A DNA stretch of 48,949 bases from Corallococcus praedator (lineage in GTDB: Bacteria > Myxococcota > Myxococcia > Myxococcales > Myxococcaceae): NCBI RefSeq assembly GCF_003612125.1, contig NZ_RAWI01000023.1:1-48949 (forward strand), written 5' to 3'. Under the pieces are notes generated by a model. That model was not told the origin of the DNA. It did no database searches and worked only from the letters and a program-made list of their open reading frames with translations. The position numbers and the translations under genes were made by a program. Below, piece by piece: positions 6,892 through 17,500 of this stretch (positions are counted from its first letter, which is position 1; each line of letters begins with the position of its first letter).

Positions 6892-8742
6892 CTACGGGAT
6901 GCGGCCGGTGTCCATGAAGGTGTCGGAGGCAATCTGAGACACCGTCCACTCCCACCCGGGGGGCATGGTCGGACGGAGCCACCACTCCCACGCCTCGTGG
7001 ATGTCCACGTCGTAGCGGCCCACGTAGAAGAGCCGCTCCCGCATCCTGCCGAACGCGCCGCGGGGGCCCAGGCCGTAGGCCGCCTGCAGCACCTCCACGT
7101 TGTAGCGATACAGGAAGGTGGACACGCGCATCTCGTTCTCGTTGCCGTTCGCCCACACCGTGCCCGCATCGCCATAGGTGCAGCCCGCACCGTTGCAACC
7201 GGTGATCGTCGTAGCGAAGTTCCTCAGGTTGCCGCCCACCGGGTAGCCGTGCCACTGGGCCAGGAGCGCACCGAAGTAGCTGGCCCAACCCTCGTTGTAC
7301 GCGAGCTCCGGGTGCTGCTGCTCGGTCCCAAAGTGGCTGCCGTAGGCGAAGCTCGGGAAGGTGATGGCGAGCGCTCCCAGCTCATAGGCCGAGTACCAGG
7401 ATACCGGTGACGTCGTGAAGTACATCAGCTCGTGGCCGAACTCGTGCCAGACGGTGAACGGATCCGCCCAGTCCTGCTCCACCAGCTCCAGCTTCGACAC
7501 CGTGGCGAAGGAGACGGAGGTGAAGGGCACGTGGGTGGGCCAGGCCACGCGCAGCGAGAAGTAGGAACCTCCCGTGCCGCCAGCGTACGCGTTGAATTCC
7601 TCGGCGTGCTGGATGAGGTTGAGCACGCCCAGGGCCTGCTCGGCGGGAGAGTTGCTTGCGGCCAGGTTCACGGAGAAGGTCGTGCCGCTGGTATCCCAGA
7701 AGGTGCCGGTGCGCACGCTGTGGGTGCCGCTGTAGGGCGTGAGGATGTAGTAGACGCCCATGGAGTACAGGTCCTCCGTCTCGACGACGAAGAACAGGTC
7801 CGCGAGCGACATGTCCCACGGGGCGCCGTAATCGCAGGTGGGTTTGCGGAAGTGGAACCAGCCCGAGGCGTCCGTGTAGCCCGTGGCCACCTGGGTGTTC
7901 GGCAGGGCGGGGTTCTCGTCATAGACGGTGACGCGGGTGTTGCGGACGTCCTGCCAGCGCCCCTGGTACGACAGGCCCACGTGCACGGACGCCGCGTCGC
8001 CATTGGCGTTGCAGCCCAAGCCCTTCGCCTGCACTTCGCCGGACGGCGCCACGCGGGAGGCGGCCTCCAGGTCGACGCGAGACGGGGCGCCACTGCCGGT
8101 GTCGGGCAGCACCGTCATCACGGTGCTCACGGGGGCGGAGCGCGTGCCATCCCCTCGGGGGAAGGTGACGCCATCCAGCATCACCGTGCGGGGCGACGTG
8201 TCCTGTCCGCCGCCGCGCGCCGCCGCGCGCACGTCCTCGGCGTCCAGTCGGGCCAGCTCCTCGGCGGAGCGCACCCGGGGGACTCCGGACAGGTGCTCGG
8301 TGAGTGTCTGCGTGACGGGTGCGAGGACGGTCTCGCCGGGCCGGTGCGCGTTGAGGCCGAGCAGGTGCGACGTGGGCCGTCCCCATGCGTCAGCCCGGGC
8401 CACGGCGGTGACGGAGAAGAAGCCCGCGCGAGGCGCGTGCCCGCGCACCCACACCGACTTCGTCTCGCCCGCCGCCAGGTCCACCGTCAGCGTGCGGCGC
8501 TCCAACGCCAGACTTTCGGGAGCGCTCAGCTCCACGGTGGCGGTGGTGGCAACCGGGCTCGCGACCTCCACCCGCAGGGCCAGCGGACCGCCGGCGATGA
8601 GGTCCTCCTGCGCGAGGTGGAGCTTCACCGCGGCCTCGTGCGCGGCCTCCGTGACTACGGGTTCCAGAGCCGGGTCCCCACACCCACTCAGCGCACCCAT
8701 GACGAGCGCCACACCGCACACCGCTGCCTTGATCCTCGACAT
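6892..8742 (-). CDS. Secreted lipoprotein, putative gluzincin-type zinc metallopeptidase
   Basis: A 616-residue product from ATG 8742, chosen because GAGGGG then lies six bases upstream; ATG 8748 would abut it. The N-terminus is a lipoprotein signal ending LSGC, so it is probably membrane-anchored. The first half is beta-rich and Ig/transthyretin-like (for example a VTVYDENP...GYTDASGWFHF segment), with no clear named domain. The C-terminal half carries HEFGH (H433, E434, H437) and, 47 residues after the second His, NEGW with E484. That is the layout of a gluzincin zinc site with the third ligand in an ExxxA-type helix (EGWAS). It is convergent with the P450 gene with only nine bases between them. 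The peptidase family cannot be named, and proteolysis is inferred from the motif only. Confidence 0.75.
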   Translation of the reverse strand: MSRIKAAVCGVALVMGALSGCGDPALEPVVTEAAHEAAVKLHLAQEDLIAGGPLALRVEVASPVATTATVELSAPESLALERRTLTVDLAAGETKSVWVRGHAPRAGFFSVTAVARADAWGRPTSHLLGLNAHRPGETVLAPVTQTLTEHLSGVPRVRSAEELARLDAEDVRAAARGGGQDTSPRTVMLDGVTFPRGDGTRSAPVSTVMTVLPDTGSGAPSRVDLEAASRVAPSGEVQAKGLGCNANGDAASVHVGLSYQGRWQDVRNTRVTVYDENPALPNTQVATGYTDASGWFHFRKPTCDYGAPWDMSLADLFFVVETEDLYSMGVYYILTPYSGTHSVRTGTFWDTSGTTFSVNLAASNSPAEQALGVLNLIQHAEEFNAYAGGTGGSYFSLRVAWPTHVPFTSVSFATVSKLELVEQDWADPFTVWHEFGHELMYFTTSPVSWYSAYELGALAITFPSFAYGSHFGTEQQHPELAYNEGWASYFGALLAQWHGYPVGGNLRNFATTITGCNGAGCTYGDAGTVWANGNENEMRVSTFLYRYNVEVLQAAYGLGPRGAFGRMRERLFYVGRYDVDIHEAWEWWLRPTMPPGWEWTVSQIASDTFMDTGRIP

Positions 8743-9057
8743 ACCCATCCCCTCATCGTGTTGTGTGGGAAAGGGCCTTCGTGCTCCGGCCGTCCCCCCT
8801 GCGAATACGGAGCCGGGAAGGAAACCGGGTCGTTGCCCCGAACTTCTATTTTTCTGTTGGGGTTGCGCTTCAAAGCCAGAGGTCCGCCTCGGGCCAGGCG
8901 CGGCGCTTCCACAAACGTCCGCTGCACAATACTTCCAGGCGGCGGGACGGGCCCTTCAGGCCCGGACTGGCTTGGCGGGGATGTCCTGGCTGGCATGATT
9001 CCAGGTCGGAAGGTCGGGCTTCATTCGGGAGCCCTGTACCGGACCCAGGAGTCGTCC
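8743..9057. other. Intergenic region between divergent lipoprotein genes
   Basis: About 315 bases without a credible gene. It holds the ribosome-binding sites of both flanking genes (GAGGGG complement at 8749-8754; AGGAG at 9047-9051) and must hold two promoters, but I see no clear promoter boxes and no repeat of note. Confidence 0.5.
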
Positions 9058-9504
9058 ATGAAGTCTGGAACCTTGTGGCTGCGAGCGCTCACCCTGGTGT
9101 GCACGAGTCTGGCATTGACGGCCTGTGGCGGGGCGATGACGCCCGAGGAGGCCGCGGCCGAGGAGGCCGAAGCGCTGGCCACGGTGGAGGCGGAGCTGGG
9201 CTCCTGTGGCACCTGGTCCACCTGGACCAACACGGGCACGACCTCCTGTGGTGCCACCACGTCATGTGGCTACTACTGGGTTTGTGAACCGTACGCGAAG
9301 GAGGGCGACCCCGAATCCCTCGTCGGTGGGGGAGGAATCGAGGGCGCCGCCCCGTCCTGCCCGCTGGGTCAGACGGCCCGGCGCTACAACTATCGCGGCC
9401 GCTTCAACCAGCAGTCCAGCTACCGCGTGTGCTTCAACGAGGCGGGGACCTACACGCACACGGAATACCAATACCAGAACATCTTCAACACCTGCAGTTG
9501 CTGA
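9058..9504 (+). CDS. Small cysteine-rich secreted lipoprotein
   Basis: 148 residues. The N-terminus is a lipoprotein signal with an LTAC lipobox. It is followed by a Glu/Ala-rich stretch (EEAAAEEAEALATVEAEL), then a region with many cysteines in short repeats (GSC, TSCGATTSCGYYWVC) and a Tyr/Asn-rich C-terminus ending NTCSC. The regular cysteines suggest a small disulfide-stabilised extracellular domain behind an acidic linker or propeptide. A good AGGAG lies six bases before the ATG. It stands alone, divergent from the metallopeptidase gene. I do not recognise the family, and no function is proposed. Confidence 0.8.
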   Translation: MKSGTLWLRALTLVCTSLALTACGGAMTPEEAAAEEAEALATVEAELGSCGTWSTWTNTGTTSCGATTSCGYYWVCEPYAKEGDPESLVGGGGIEGAAPSCPLGQTARRYNYRGRFNQQSSYRVCFNEAGTYTHTEYQYQNIFNTCSC

Positions 9505-9543
9505 GCGGGAGGGCGAGTCCCTGCGTCTCCACTCCAACGCCTG

Positions 9544-9566
9544 ACGCCCATCCGTCGTATGGGCGT
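9544..9566. terminator. Hairpin between the two small lipoprotein genes
   Basis: ACGCCCAT pairs perfectly with ATGGGCGT across a seven-base loop, 40 bases after the stop of the cysteine-rich lipoprotein gene and 18 bases before the next start. No T-run follows. It may end the upstream transcript or act in the leader of the downstream gene. Confidence 0.4.
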
Positions 9567-9583
9567 ACCCAGGAAGCCCGCCC

Positions 9584-10099
9584 ATGTTCCGTCCGCTTGC
9601 CCTGACGTCCTCCGCCGCCGTCTGCCTCCTCTGCTCCGCCTGCGGTGGAGGTGACGACAATGACAGTCCCATCGAGCCGCTCCAGGACACGCGCTCCAGC
9701 GTCACCGGCACCCATCCCGTCACGATGACGATGTTCAGCCCGGTGACGAGCGACGCGATGAATCCCGTCCAGTCCCAGCCCACCCTGAGCCTGACCGCGG
9801 AACCGGGCGTGTCGGATCGCCTGCGCGTCTCCCTGGCCCCTTTCGAGTGCACCCTGACCGCGACCATGACGGGCGCGGCCACCTTTGCCCTGAATCAGGG
9901 CTCCTGCTCCTTGATCATCCCTCCTCAAGACATGAAGTTCGGCTGCTCCATCACGCTGGTCATCACCGAGGGCACCGGCGGGCGCGACACCCCGCACGCC
10001 AAGGTTGGAATGACCTTCAACGCGGACTACCGCAAGATGTGCGCGGACGATGACGCTCCCTTCGTCACCCCCGTGAGCGTGACGCTGGTAGGGAGCTGA
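9584..10099 (+). CDS. Hypothetical lipoprotein
   Basis: 171 residues with a signal peptide and lipobox (CLLCSACGGGDD), so it is predicted to be lipid-anchored outside the cytoplasm. The mature part is Thr/Pro/Ser-rich, with paired cysteines around FECTLTAT, GSCSLI and FGCSITLV and a Cys near MCADDD. This suggests a small disulfide-bonded beta-sandwich. An AGGAAG sequence precedes the ATG. It is convergent with the oxidoreductase gene, separated by a structured terminator. No family is recognised. Confidence 0.8.
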   Translation: MFRPLALTSSAAVCLLCSACGGGDDNDSPIEPLQDTRSSVTGTHPVTMTMFSPVTSDAMNPVQSQPTLSLTAEPGVSDRLRVSLAPFECTLTATMTGAATFALNQGSCSLIIPPQDMKFGCSITLVITEGTGGRDTPHAKVGMTFNADYRKMCADDDAPFVTPVSVTLVGS

Positions 10100-10144
10100 G
10101 ACACCGGGACCCCGGTTGTCCCCACGCGGCGACGGTGGGGTGTC
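10100..10144. terminator. Branched terminator between convergent genes
   Basis: GACAC (10100-10104) pairs with GTGTC (10140-10144) and encloses two smaller hairpins, ACCGGG/CCCGGT and CCCCAC/GTGGGG. It lies just between the two convergent stop codons and overlaps the right one. No U-tract. Confidence 0.4.
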
Positions 10145-10865
10145 AGTCCTTTTCAGGCAGGCCGAGCAGGCGACGCAGCTCCGGCATCGTCGTGTTGGCC
10201 CGGAAGCCCGGCCCGCCCCGCTGGAAGCGTGTGGCCGAGGCCAGGTTGCCCACCACCAAGGGCTCGCAGCCAGCGTCGCGCACCAACTGTGCCGCCACCT
10301 GGACGGCCTGGGTGTCGTCCCCGGCGATGGGAACCGCCAGCAGCCCGCTCTGCCGGCCGGCGGACGCTTCGACCGCCGTGGCGTCGACGGCGCTGAAGGC
10401 CCGGACCAGCCGCGTGCCCGGCAGGTACTTCGCGGAAGTGGGGCCGGCGCCGTGGGCCTGTGCCTCGCGCGCCAGGGCGTCGTCGCGGCCCGCGGGCGGG
10501 TTGCAGGCATCGAGGACCACCTTGCCGCGCAGCGCCGTCTTCAGGTCGCGCCCGAGCTGCGGAATCGCGCTGTAGGGCGTGGCGATCAACACGACGGAGC
10601 CGAACTCGGCCGCCTGCTGTGGCGTGCCCACCGAAGCGCGCGGGCCGAGCTGCCGGGTCAGGGAGACGAGCTCGTCAGGATGGCGGGAGGAGAACAGCAC
10701 CTCGTGCCCGGCCCGGACCCAGATCTGGCCGACGGTGCCCCCCAGCCACCCCGCGCCGATGACGCCGATCCGCAGGGCCTGGGTCTTTGTCTTCACCTGG
10801 CCCAGGACCGGGAGCGAGGCCAATGCTGCGAAGGTCCCCAGGACGGAGCGACGGGAGATCGGCAT
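10143..10865 (-). CDS. NADPH-dependent F420 reductase-like oxidoreductase with twin-arginine signal
   Basis: 240 residues from ATG 10865, which has GGAAGG nine bases upstream. The N-terminus SRRSVLGTFAALASLP looks like a Tat signal, so export to the periplasm is likely. A Rossmann motif (IGVIGAGWLGGTVG) follows at about residue 32, then SSRHPDEL where the NADP 2'-phosphate is usually read. The rest matches the NADP-oxidoreductase, coenzyme F420-dependent family (KVVLDACNPP, RLVRAFSAVDA and VPIAGDD segments). Members reduce F420 or act as NAD(P)H reductases of unknown partner. An exported member is unusual. Length and motifs appear complete. Substrate unknown. Confidence 0.83.
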   Translation of the reverse strand: MPISRRSVLGTFAALASLPVLGQVKTKTQALRIGVIGAGWLGGTVGQIWVRAGHEVLFSSRHPDELVSLTRQLGPRASVGTPQQAAEFGSVVLIATPYSAIPQLGRDLKTALRGKVVLDACNPPAGRDDALAREAQAHGAGPTSAKYLPGTRLVRAFSAVDATAVEASAGRQSGLLAVPIAGDDTQAVQVAAQLVRDAGCEPLVVGNLASATRFQRGGPGFRANTTMPELRRLLGLPEKD

Positions 10866-11044
10866 GACGGTGAACCTTCCTTGGAGTCGAGGGCGTTCGT
10901 GCCTCGCTGTCAGGAAGAAATACGCCCGGCGCCGGTCGGGAAATAGACGCGACCGACGCAATGGGCCTTCAAGCCATGCTTCACAATCACGGACGCGCAC
11001 CCTGACTCAGGGAGGCGTCTCGCGCCCGCGGTGGGCGCTCGTGC

Positions 11045-12355
11045 TCAGCTCCGGAAGCCCGTGAACTCCTTCGCTTCAATGCGCGCGAAATCCGCGAGGG
11101 TCGCGTGCGGCTCCCGCGAAGTCGCCTCGAGCGGGAGGATGATGGTGAAGCAGGTCCCGTCCTCGGCGGAGCTCGTCACGGTGGCGCTCCCACCGTGCGC
11201 CTCGGCGAGTCCCCTCACCAGCGGCAGGCCGAGCCCCCAGCCCTTCTCCGCGCTCTCCGATGCGGACCGCGTGCGGTGGAAGGGCTCGAAGATGGTCTGC
11301 TGCTCGTGCTCGGCGATGGGGGTGCCCTGATTCCTCACCTGGAGCGTCACACGGTTCCCACTCTGGGCGAGCAGGACTTCAATCGGGGTGCCCGGCGCGC
11401 CGTACTTCGCCGCGTTGGAGGCCAGGTTCTCGACGATGCGGCGAAGCCCGAGCGGATCCGCCTTCATCTTGAACACGCCCTCTGCCTTCAGGACGAAGCG
11501 CTCCGTGTAGACGGCCGCGAGTTCCTCCAGGGCCTGGGTCGTGATGGCGTGGAGGTCGCATTCCCCCAGATCCAGGGCCACCCGCTTGCCGGCCTTGATC
11601 CGGCTCGCGTCCAGCAGGTTCTGGATCATGCGCTCCGCGCGGTCCAGGCTCGCGCTCACCCGCGCCACGGAGGTCTGGACGCTCGGCAGGTCCGCATGGC
11701 GCCTTCCCAGGAGCTGCACGCTCAGCTTCGACGCCGTCAGGGGCGTGCGCAGGTCATGGGTGAGCGCCGCGACGAACGTCTCCCGCAGGTTCTGCTCCGT
11801 CTTCAGCTTCTGGATCTGATTGCGGAGGTTGATCTCCGTCATGATGGACGTCGTCAGCTCCCGCATCACCTTGAGGTCCCTCGGGGTCCACTCGCGCACC
11901 TTGGGTTCGATGCAGCAGAAGGTCCCCAGCACGTGGCCGTCCGGGTTGATCAACGGCAGCACGATGATGGCGACGATGCCCCAGGGCCCGGTCGAAGGAT
12001 GGAACTTCAGGAAGGGGTCATTGAGCGCATTCGAGGAGATGATGGGGTCTCCCTCGAGCGTGTAGCGGCACAGCGAGGCGTCGATCGGCAGTGTCCGGGT
12101 CTCCCGGAAGGGGGACGGCAGGCCGAAGTCCGCCTTGAAGAACTGCTTGTCGGCGTCCACCAGCGACATGATGGTCAGGGGGACGTCGAGCAGCTCCGCC
12201 GCCAGGCGTGCGAGGCGGTCGAAGGTCTCCTCCCGGGGCGTGTCCAGCAGCCCGGTGTCGCGGATCGCCTGCAGGCGGTTCGGGTCCGTGAGGCGACGGT
12301 TGCACCGCTGCGTCCGCCCCAGGGAGACATCATCCAGTTCGCCTAGAAACTTCAT
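11045..12355 (-). CDS. Soluble GAF-domain sensor histidine kinase
   Basis: 436 residues with no membrane segment, so it is a cytoplasmic sensor. Residues about 25-178 form a GAF domain of the type that begins NRLQAIRDTGLLDTP, common in myxobacterial and cyanobacterial kinases. The HisKA helix contains the phospho-acceptor H200 (ALTHDLRTPL). The HATPase_c domain shows the N-box (ENLASNAAKYG) and a glycine-rich GWGLGL loop. The GAF ligand is unknown; a small molecule or redox signal is plausible. No response regulator is encoded next to it, so it is an orphan kinase. The ATG at 12355 gives a complete protein. Confidence 0.92.
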   Translation of the reverse strand: MKFLGELDDVSLGRTQRCNRRLTDPNRLQAIRDTGLLDTPREETFDRLARLAAELLDVPLTIMSLVDADKQFFKADFGLPSPFRETRTLPIDASLCRYTLEGDPIISSNALNDPFLKFHPSTGPWGIVAIIVLPLINPDGHVLGTFCCIEPKVREWTPRDLKVMRELTTSIMTEINLRNQIQKLKTEQNLRETFVAALTHDLRTPLTASKLSVQLLGRRHADLPSVQTSVARVSASLDRAERMIQNLLDASRIKAGKRVALDLGECDLHAITTQALEELAAVYTERFVLKAEGVFKMKADPLGLRRIVENLASNAAKYGAPGTPIEVLLAQSGNRVTLQVRNQGTPIAEHEQQTIFEPFHRTRSASESAEKGWGLGLPLVRGLAEAHGGSATVTSSAEDGTCFTIILPLEATSREPHATLADFARIEAKEFTGFRS

Positions 12356-12450
12356 GGGGCGAGCCTAATCGGGGCGCCTTCCAGGTGAACACTTTGTGCT
12401 CCCTGTCCTGCTCCTCCGTTCGCTGAGGAACCTTCCGTGCCGCAGGTGCT

Positions 12451-13190
12451 TCAGGCCGCGTCGTGGAAGATGATGCCCGCGGTGTGCCTCTGCCCTGAAC
12501 GCACCCGGCTGACGCCGTGCCGGAGGTTGACGCGGTAGGTGCCCCGCGTGCCCTGCACCGGACGGTGATGCACCGCGAAGACGACCGCGTCCCCCTGTCG
12601 CAGCGGGACGACCTCCGGTCGAGACTGCATCCGGGGCCGCTGCTCCGACAGCACGAACTCACCGCCCGTGAAGTCCCGTCCCGGCTCCGACAACAGGAAG
12701 GCCACCTGGAGCGGGAAGACATGCTCCCCGTAAAGGTCCTGGTGCAGGCAGTTGTAGTCCTCCGCGCCGTAGCGCAGCAGCAGCGGCGTGGGCCGCACCT
12801 GTCCCGCCGCGTGACAGCGCGCGAGGAACTCCGCGTGCGCTTGCGGATACCGCACGTCGATGCCCATCGCCGTGTTCCAGCGGTTCGCGATGGGCACGAG
12901 CCGCGGGTACAGCGCCGTGCGCAGCTCCGACACCACCTCCGGCAGGGGATGGTCGAAGTACTGATATTCCCCCCGCCCGAACCCGTGCCGCGCCATCACC
13001 ACCCGACTGCGAAACGCCCCCTCCACGTCGTACAGCAGCGCCAGGGCCTCGCACTCCTCGGCGGTGAGCAGCCGCTCCATGGTCGCGCAGCCCCGCGCAT
13101 CCAACTCCTGCTCCACCGCGCCCCAATCCACCGTCCCCACGCGGGTCGCGATTCCATCCACCGGGGATGGCGCGAACGCACCCCGGGTCC

Positions 13191-13194
<4 letters not shown>
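12451..13194 (-). CDS. 2OG-Fe(II) oxygenase, predicted DNA-alkylation repair (PF09859-type)
   Basis: 247 residues. The double-stranded beta-helix iron site is visible as H151-x-D153 (CLHQDLYG). The distal His is probably H209 or H210, and a 2-oxoglutarate-binding Arg follows (VHHRPVQGTR). The sequence fits the family annotated as 'oxygenase, catalysing oxidative methylation of damaged DNA' (PF09859/COG3826). This is recognised from its conserved segments (RHGFGRGEYQYF, RYGAEDYNCLHQDLYGEHVF), and I could not run a search. It is not a classical AlkB. The start codon overlaps the ada stop (ATGA at 13194-13191), so the two are translationally coupled, which supports a repair role. Direct substrate unknown. 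Confidence 0.82.
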
Positions 13195-14264
<1,070 letters not shown>

Positions 14265-14501
14265 GGTGTGTTGCCTCCCTTCGAGAGCGGTCCTCATGAC
14301 CACGCCCGGAAACTAACCTCCGCGCTGGAGGTCAGCACTCCGCGGCTTGCTCTCGAATTCGCCCGGGCCCCCATGAGGCGTGCGACATGCGCCCACCACC
14401 AGGCCAGACAGAGACGAGTCCCTCGCGGCCTGCACGCTCGCGGTCGGCATGACAGGATGCCGCGCCCCACTTCCCCGTTGCCGGTACGAGACGAGCACGC
14501 C

Positions 14502-17500
14502 ATGCCCCACCTCCGACTGATGTGGAAACGCTCCCATCTGCTGGGTTCCACGCTGCTGGCCTGCGCCGCGGCCCCCGCGTGGGCGGCCCCCGCGCCCATC
14601 TCCGTCCCCAACGCCGGCTTCGAGGCCACCGCGAGCGCGGGACTCCCGAAGGGCTGGTCCGCGTCCGGCCAGGGCAAGGTGTCCACCAGCACCGACGCGA
14701 AGGCGGAAGGCAGCCGGGGGCTGCTCATCGAAAGCCCCCAGGGCGGCGCCGAAACGACCGTGCAGTCGGAGCCGGTGAAGCTCCAGGTGGGGCGCCTGTA
14801 CCGGCTGAGCGCGTGGGTGCGCACGAAGGGCGTGCAGGCGGATGCGCAGGCGCGCTACCCAACGGCGCTGGGCGCATGTCTGTCCATGCAGAGCTTCCCC
14901 TTCACCAACTGTTCGCCGCCGCAGGGCGCGGACGCCAGCGGCCGGGTGCAGGTGATGTTCTTCGCCACCCAGTCCACCGACCGCGTGCAGGCGCACCTGG
15001 GCCACAACGGCAAGGCCACCGGCACTGCGTGGTTCGACGACGTGAAGCTGGAGGAGGTGGACGACATCACCGCGTACGTCCCGATGGAGAGCGTGCGCTG
15101 GGCCGGCAAGGGCTTCCGGTATGACGACGGCGGCTGGGTGTACGTGCACATCGAGGGCGAGCCCTACGAGCGCGGCCGGCAGTTCGGTGAGCTCGTGTCG
15201 CAGGAGATCGTCCGCTACATCGAGAAGCTGGGCATCCAGAAGGACAAGGCGGACGCCGCGAAGGGCTGGGCGCAGGTGCGCCTGCTCGCGGACTCGCTCT
15301 TCCTGCGCCGCTTCGACCCGGAGTTCCTGGAGGAGATGAAGGGCATTGCCGACGGCGCGAACGTGGCCGGCGCGAAGTTCAAGGGCCCGGACGCGAAGGA
15401 GCGCGACCTGGATGTGCTGGACATCGTCGCGCTCAACTCCGCGGTGGACCTGGGCCAGTTGGAGGAAGCCAACCGCGTGACGGCGTCCCCGCTGTCCGGA
15501 CGCACCTTCCTCAAGGGCGAGGACGAGAACGGCCGGGCGGGGGAGGGTGACCACTGCTCGTCGTTCGTCGCCACGAAGTCCGCGACGAAGGACGGCCGCG
15601 TCGTCATGGGGCAGATCTTCATGTGGAACGGCTACACCGGCGTCCACTGGGACGTGGTGCTGGACGTGCAGCCGACGAAGGGCCACCGCTTCGTGATGCA
15701 GACCTTCCCGGGCGGCATCCACAGCGGCGCGGACTGGTTCCTCAATGACGCGGGCATCGTCATCGGTGAGACGACCGTGGGCCAGACGCCCTTCAACATC
15801 GACGGCACCCCGCAGAGCAATCGCATCCGCCGGGCCGCGCAGTACGCGTCGTCCATCGACGACGTGGAGCGCATCCTCAAGGACCGCAACAACGGCCTGT
15901 ACACCAACGACTGGACGCTGGCGGACACCAAGACGGACGAGGGCGCGTGCCTGCTCCTGGGCACGAACAAGACGCGCCTGTGGCGCACCGGCAGCAAGGG
16001 CAAGCAGGCCGACACGCCCGGAAACCTCAAGGACTTCATCTGGGCCAACAACAACAACCGCGACCCGGAGGTGCGCAAGGAGTCCGTGCCCAACACGAGC
16101 AACGCCCCGGTGGATCTGGCCTTCAACACCTGGAACCGCGACATCGCCTTCCAGGAGGCCTATGCCCGGTACGGCAAGGCCGGCTTCGACGTGGAGAGCG
16201 CCACGCGGATGCTCGCGACGAGCCCCATCAACCGCCCCCACGCGTGTGACGGCAAGGTCACCACGTCGGAGATGGCGGAGAAGCTGATGTTCCTGGCCCA
16301 CTTCGGCAAGACGACGCTGCGCGAGAAGATGGTGGGCAGCCGCTGGATTCCGGACCTGCCTGGCGCCACGCCGCACCTGTCGCTGGGCTACACCGCCTTC
16401 AGCCCCGTCTACGTGGCGGACAAGCTCAAGGCCGCGAAGGCGCAGCAGAAGCCCGAGCCCAAGGTGGAGAAGCCCAAGAAGGACTTCACCCGCGTGAAGG
16501 ACGCGCTCGCCTTCGACGAGAAGAAGCTCTGGGCCAACACGGTGTTCCCCGCCACGGACGGGGACAACTGGTTCGTCAGCGGCTCGGCCGCGTACTGGAC
16601 CCAGCTCAAGGACCTGCCGGAAGGCGATGATGCGCTGGGCAAGGCGTTCGACCAGCAGCGGGACGCGCTCGCGGAGCTCAATGCCCGCTACCTCTACGTC
16701 TCCTCCCGCGAAGGCGACGTGGTGCCCACGTCCGCGCGCACGGACTACGGGCGCTATGGCCAGTACGCGGTGCCCCGCATCAAGGGGACGTATCTCTTGC
16801 ACCAGCTGCGGCTGACCCTGGGCAACGCGAAGTTCGCGCAGGTGATGGCCGCGGTGCACGGGAGGTTCGCGAACAAGAAGCTGTCCACCCAGGACTTCAT
16901 CAAGACGGCGTCGGAGGCGGCGGGCCGGGACGTGGCGCCGCTCGTGAGCCAGTGGGTGGCGCGTGAGGGCCTGCCCGCGCCGCGCCTCACCTCCCGCGCC
17001 CAGAAGGCGAAGGAGGGTTACGAAGTCACGCTGAAGGTGGAGCAGTCCGGCAAGCCCTGGCAGTTCGTCACGCTGGTGGAGGTGCAGACGGAGAAGGGCG
17101 CCACGCTGGAGCGCGTGGAGGTGAAGGGCGCAAGCGACACCTTCACGGTGAAGGTCGCGGACAAGCCGGTGCGCGTGGTGTTCAACGTGGGCAACGACAT
17201 CCCCGTGGCCCGCGAGCGCTACCAGACCCTGGCCAACACGCTGGACGACTGGGAGAAGCTGCTCTTCGTCTACGGCTCCGCGCGCCAGGTGGAGTCCATG
17301 CGCACGCTGGCGCTGAACTACCGCGAGCAGTTGGCGGACGCGTCGCCGGAGAAGCTGGCCCCGCTCAAGCCGGACGCGGAGGTGACGGACGCGGAGCTGG
17401 CGGACCGCGACCTCGTCGTGTTCGGTGGCGCGGAGGACAACGGGCTGCTCGCGCGGCTCCAGGCGGAGAAGAAGCTGCCGGTGGAGCTGGGCCGGCGCTA

